Below are positions 59,384 to 64,000 of a stretch of 64,000 nt of DNA, in pieces (position 1 is the first letter of the stretch; every line of letters begins with the position of its first letter). The DNA comes from Entomortierella parvispora (taxonomy: Eukaryota > Mortierellomycota > Mortierellomycetes > Mortierellales > Mortierellaceae): positions 2,728,001 to 2,792,000 of the forward strand of contig OY752141.1 in the NCBI GenBank assembly GCA_963573315.1, written 5' to 3'. The notes below the pieces were generated by a model that saw only the letters and a program-made list of their open reading frames with translations, did no database searches and had not been told where the DNA came from. The position numbers and the translations under genes are program-made.

Positions 59384-62337
59384 ATGTCGGCCTACAAACA
59401 ACGTACTTCCTACCACCACCACCGGCAACGCGACGACCATTCCTCAGGTCCCCGAAATGAAAACCTTGCACAAGAGCGTGGCCCAACAGCGCACACGTCT
59501 GCTGTGGGCCAACCTCCAACGACCACTGTTGTATCCACCTCTGCATCAACAATGACGTCCTCTTCTGCCTTCACAACGCAACGAGATATCCACCCTTCCT
59601 TTGCCACAACAGCAACATCGCTTCCTCATCATCTCCACCTCCACGGCAATGCAGCTTCAAGTGGACTCTTCCAAAATGTCTCTCATGGCGGTAGCAGTTA
59701 CCACACGGCGGCAGAAGATGATCAACATCGACAGCAGCAAGAGATCCTCCTTGAAAGCAACCCTGCGGATCTGGAATGGACCCCGATTCGCAACTCCACC
59801 AGTGTTGCTCGAGCAAAGCAACGTCAGCAACAATACCGGGAACGGCAGCAGGAACGAACTAGGGAGTGGCAATCCCTCCTGAACCAACATTATCGACCCG
59901 CTGTCCCGACCACAGCCAGTTCGCAACAGCCGCACGGGTCGTCGTGTTCGTCCTGGGCAGCAACGGCGTTGGCGGACAATGCACCAAGACAGGGATCGGC
60001 GGGCGTGGGAAACTTTCTCCACCCAGTGAACCACGACGGCGATGGCAATACTCACGACGATGGCCGTAGCATCGGCGGCGAGCAGTGCGCTAGTGGAAAA
60101 AGTCAGAGAGAAGAATCGCTTCTTCCTCCTGGAGACGCCTATCATGAGATCATCCCTGGATTAGGACTCGGAGCAGTTTCGACCCTTTTCCTTCACCCTG
60201 GAAGTAGCACAGGAGCCACATCTTCCAGGGTCATGGTCCCCACAACCCCCTCTGCTGCCACGGAGGAACAATTGAGCAGTGGGTTTTCTGATCTCATGAC
60301 CAGTGACGGATTAGAAAGCCTTGGCGGCGAATCGGAGGATTTGGGGGTATGGTCACAAGCAGACGATGAAGCGGACGACGACAAAAACGATGAAGGAGAT
60401 GTCCTATCATTCACGTTGTCGACCCCCTCACCCATACTTCAACGGCATCGGTTCTCAAATGCCGCGTCGCCTTCAGTGCCAATGGTCAATTCGGGAACGG
60501 CCGCCTCTTCTTCACGACGGCCAACAATCCCTGCAAGAAGCAGGTCGAATTCGTGTGCCACATCGATTAGTCAATTACCAAGACCTTCCTTTGCCACGGC
60601 GTCGCCTACTCCCAATACTCGACCTCATCCCTCGAGACCCCTGGGAACTCATACCCCGACATCTTCTTCGTTCTCTGAAGGATTACATAACCAGATGCCC
60701 CAGCACGACGGATCCGGTAACTTTGTAGATCTCATGGAAGGACAACAACAACAACAACAGGGCTATCGATCTTCCAGTCAAACCATCGACCTCCTTTCCG
60801 ACCTTGATGACTCTTCCTTGGATCTGGATCTGGATTGGGAAAGCTCGTCCTCTCAAGAGTCTTCGCTCTTGCGAGCTTACCAGCAACCTCTGAGTGCCTC
60901 GTTCGCCCTCCGCAGACGTATCTCTTCTTCGGAATTCAAAACTGTGATCCAAAACATTGCCGATCTTCAGCACCAAAGCGCGCTCCTTCCACACCAGAGC
61001 CTGAACCCTCCTGGTAGTCATAGTGGCCAAAGCAGCAACAGCAGCAACAGCAGCCATAATGCCGGTCATCAGAGTATACTATCATCACCCCTATCACTGT
61101 CAAGGCTTCATCGGCGTTCATCACAAAGTAGCCATCCAGGGCATTCCCAGGATTCCTCGCGTCCTCGGTTCACGAATCTGTATAGCGGCTCAAAAAGACC
61201 CATCTTTAATATTTACGAGGACGAGATGGAGGACATGGCTGATATGATATATGAGATGTCGGCGAAATTGGGATGGATGGAAGCTTTCCAGGCTGCGCTG
61301 ATAGCTCTTGAACCCAGTGAGTTGACGCCTTTCAGTCTTGAGGTAAGCGCCTCTGTATAAGCCCAAAAATATTGGACCCGAAAGTGTCACTTGGTTCGGG
61401 AAAGAGAACAAAAAAACTAATTGTTTGGATACTGTTTGTTACATCCAAACCTCCAAAAGCGGCATCCGATCAAGGTCCTGACTGCGCTTTCGACCGACGC
61501 TTACAGATCCGAGAGTCATTGGGTACCCAAAGAACAACACGCGCCCATTGCTGATCTAAACAAAGATATTTCTGATCCGGTGGCCGAGGACCATGGTAGT
61601 AGGCGGGAGACTTTGCAACGAATCCGGGAAAACATGAACGCAGCTACCATGGAAGCGACGCAAAGACTCCAAAAAAATGGTCGCAGGAGAGCAATGGGAC
61701 GTCCGGCTGCTTCACTGGGTCGGGCACGCCATCATTATCGAGGGACGTCCTTTGATCCGATGCAGGTCGATTTCTCCCCTGCTGTACGCACTCAAGAACA
61801 GGATTCTTCTAGTCGTGATCAACATGGACACGGAGGGCTGACCACTCAATCGATAGGCACATCGACTTCTCAAAGGTAAAAAAAAAGAATATCGAACCGA
61901 ACCATTCATTTTGCACATGATCCTACGAACACACACAACAAGCAATTTGTTTTCTCACACCATGTTGTCATTGTGTATCTTCCCCAAATAGCATGCTGGA
62001 CTCGAACCTCTGGGCAGTGGTTCTTTCGACGCTGCGTCGATTCCGAAATCGCGTCCAATCCAACTTTCTTTTTGATGCGTACGAGAATGAGGATCTTGGT
62101 GCTCAATGGACCTCTCCTTCGACCTCAAGGGCAAGGCTGACTCGAGAAAATTTGGCACATCTCCGATCAGGCCGGACCACCAGATCCTCATCATCCTCTA
62201 TTTCTTCCTACTCCAACCGTGGTAGTCATGGCATCCGTCGCGTCAACAGCGATTGTGGAATGGAGAGCTTGCGAGACCATCTTTATAGCCACTCGACATA
62301 TCCTTACAGACAATTAGAGCCTCAACTCGTGGAGTAG
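59384..62337 (+). CDS. Unrecognised 906-aa, mostly disordered protein
   Basis: Three exons (59384-61342, 61460-61875, 61992-62337) are joined with phases kept. I do not recognise a family. Residues 1-600 are Ser/Gln/His-rich with an acidic patch (about 320-345). The most ordered stretch straddles the first splice junction: FNIYEDEMEDMADMIYEM, then WMEAFQAALIALEPSELTP, then HPIKVLTALSTDAYRSESHW. It may be a small helical domain. The tail is Arg/Ser-rich. There is no signal peptide or membrane helix. Composition suggests a regulatory or scaffold protein, which is inference. Confidence 0.7.
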
Positions 62338-62483
62338 AAAGTCATATCTAGTTATTATACCCATTGATGTATGCAATGCATGGATATTTTCTTTTATTCA
62401 GTTTCTTTTTTTCATGTCAAAGATGTGTGATGTGTGTGTGATACGTGATGCGTGATATATGTGGGGTGTTCTCGAGGGGTTCC

Positions 62484-64000
62484 TTACAACTTGGATACAG
62501 ACACGTTGACATTCTGGGCTTTCAAACGGTTAACCAAGACATGTCCAAAGGCGAACGCAGGGGTCAAAACACCACCCTCGACCTTGTTCAGCGTCCTGAC
62601 ATCGTCCTCGTTTTGAACCAAGCAGAGCGCACCTTCGACCAAGTATCTGCAGGTCTCGGAGTAGCCTGGGTCACCTCCCTGAATAGTAGCCACGGCCTTC
62701 ACGGCTTCGACCTTCTCACCTGCAGCAACATTCTCTGGCAGGGCTCCCTCCCCAAAGACCTTGATTGTGAAATGGGCCTTGGCGATATCCTCATCCGAGG
62801 GACCCGTTCCAGGTGCAGGCATGAAGTTTCTTTGAATCAATCGTCGCATAGGTCCCACAGTCAAAGCCGCACCCCCCAATCCCATGCCGAGACTCGCGAC
62901 CGCGGCCGTGAAGAAACCAGGGAAGGACATGGATTCTCTGTAGGTGAACTCGGGTCCATAACCGACACCGTCCCGCTCGATGGAGAGACCATGACTACGC
63001 TTGACCATCTTTTCGTTGGAGGAGGACATGACAAAGTATCCTTGCCATTGACCCACATCCTTGTCATAAAAGACTGTAGGCAGAGAGATGTTGGCAGGGA
63101 GAACCTTGGAGACAACATCCTGAGGAACAAGCTGATTCTGGTCCCTCATCGACTTCAATCCACCTTCCTGGCGGGCTTCAATGATTCCGCAAACGGACGC
63201 CAACGTGCCTCCGGAAGCTGTTAAACAAGGATCGTGTTAGAGAATGGTTCAATACGCTTTTCCTTTGAAGATCGTGAAAAAAAAAGACTTGCCTGATCCA
63301 CGGAGCTTTGTGACAGAGAGCTTGGCAGACTTTGTAGCAACGTTATGTTCCTTGCGAAGGTAATCCACAACCCTGGAATGAGAAGAAGCAAAAAAATCAG
63401 TATCTAGATCAAAAAAAAAAAAAACTGTTTCCCCACGACGAAATGCCAGTTTGAACTCTGGCTTGCATTTTTCTTACAACAAAGTGCCGAGTTCAGAAGG
63501 GACAGAGTCAAAACCACACTGAGGGACAAGGACAACTTTCTTGGCACGAGCCTCCTCATGGTACTTGCGAATGATGTTCTAACAACAACAAAAAAGGCAG
63601 GGTATTAGCCTCCTTGTAAAAAGATGTCACCTCATTCGTTTGCATCACACTTGGTCCCTACATAGACAAAGGGCGATTCTCCGGTCGAGTCAATGTAATG
63701 AGTTCCTTGCTTCACGCAAGCGCCCACCAGAGGCTCGCCATAGGCCAAAAAGGGTCCAACAGTGCTGATCACGACCTTTGTTCTGGCCGACATGGCCTCC
63801 AAATCCCCAGAGTTTGAGGCATCGGCCTTGATAATTGTCAACTTCTACAAAGGCAGACAGTCCGATATAAAACGTGTAGTGTTAGATCCAATCCATGCAT
63901 AAACAGCAGTAGTTTTTTTCAAGACGAATTTTCCAGCCCCGTCATCATCTCTTGCCCGTTATTTCGTACCGAGAGGGAGGGGTCAATGGCGACCAACTTT
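62484..64000 (-). CDS. Saccharopine-dehydrogenase-like oxidoreductase (SCCPDH/trans-acting enoyl reductase family), N-terminus outside the window
   Basis: Five visible exons: 64000-63970 (partial), 63844-63662, 63578-63478, 63372-63293 and 63217-62484. All phases agree. The Rossmann-domain parts seen include KLVAIDPSLS, then VVISTVGPFLAYGEPLVGAC with the GTHYIDSTGE block, then VPQCGFDSVPSELG. These are diagnostic of the SCCPDH family. The last intron uses a GC donor (AG/GCAAGT). The C-terminal half has a hydrophobic hairpin (FFTAAVASLGMGLGG), as in lipid-droplet or membrane-associated members. Family members are NAD(P)-dependent, and the fungal substrate is not established. Confidence 0.88.

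Overview
The window is 64 kb of nuclear DNA from a filamentous fungus. Short GT-AG introns, KRR1, DHH1, RRP42, IRE1, OS-9 and a Pep12-type syntaxin establish a fungus. F-box/LRR relics and tandem DUF4238 genes suggest an early-diverging lineage, most likely Mucoromycota/Mortierellaceae; this placement is inference. Exon joins below come from reading splice sites and checking that the phase is kept. No transcript data were available.

Layout. 1-529 is the start of an unrecognised disordered protein. 2.3-6.7 kb holds housekeeping genes: a nucleotide-sugar transporter, COA4 and a Pep12/syntaxin-7-like Qa-SNARE. 7.4-17.1 kb is the standout region. A minus-strand gene of four exons (7462-12521, 1602 codons) joins a FEN1/XPG-type flap-endonuclease domain to a complete Fanzor (eukaryotic TnpB, RNA-guided nuclease) domain. 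It is transcribed head-to-head with a six-exon Crypton-type tyrosine recombinase (13614-17121). Together they look like a composite mobile element: one recombinase and two nucleases on one polypeptide.

17.1-28.2 kb is a repeat island between tRNA-Ala(TGC) and tRNA-Phe(GAA). It contains an F-box/LRR relic and a 280-bp MITE with a 9-bp target duplication. It also contains a very young Ty3/gypsy element 16 bp upstream of the tRNA-Ala, an adjoining solo LTR sharing its ATAT target, a 654-bp poly(A) retroposon with 19-bp target duplications, an arylamine N-acetyltransferase gene and an inverted-repeat element.

28.7-64 kb is ordinary gene space. In order: GDSL esterase, Mid2-like surface protein, KRR1, IRE1, a DUF4238 pseudogene plus its intact tandem paralogue, a Mx/dynamin-like GTPase, a decayed F-box-like stretch, OS-9/YOS9, a DHA2 multidrug transporter, the DEAD-box helicase DHH1, exosome subunit RRP42, an unrecognised 906-aa disordered protein, and a saccharopine-dehydrogenase-like oxidoreductase cut by the window end. 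IRE1 and OS-9 both serve ER protein quality control. DHH1 and RRP42 act in mRNA turnover and RNA processing.
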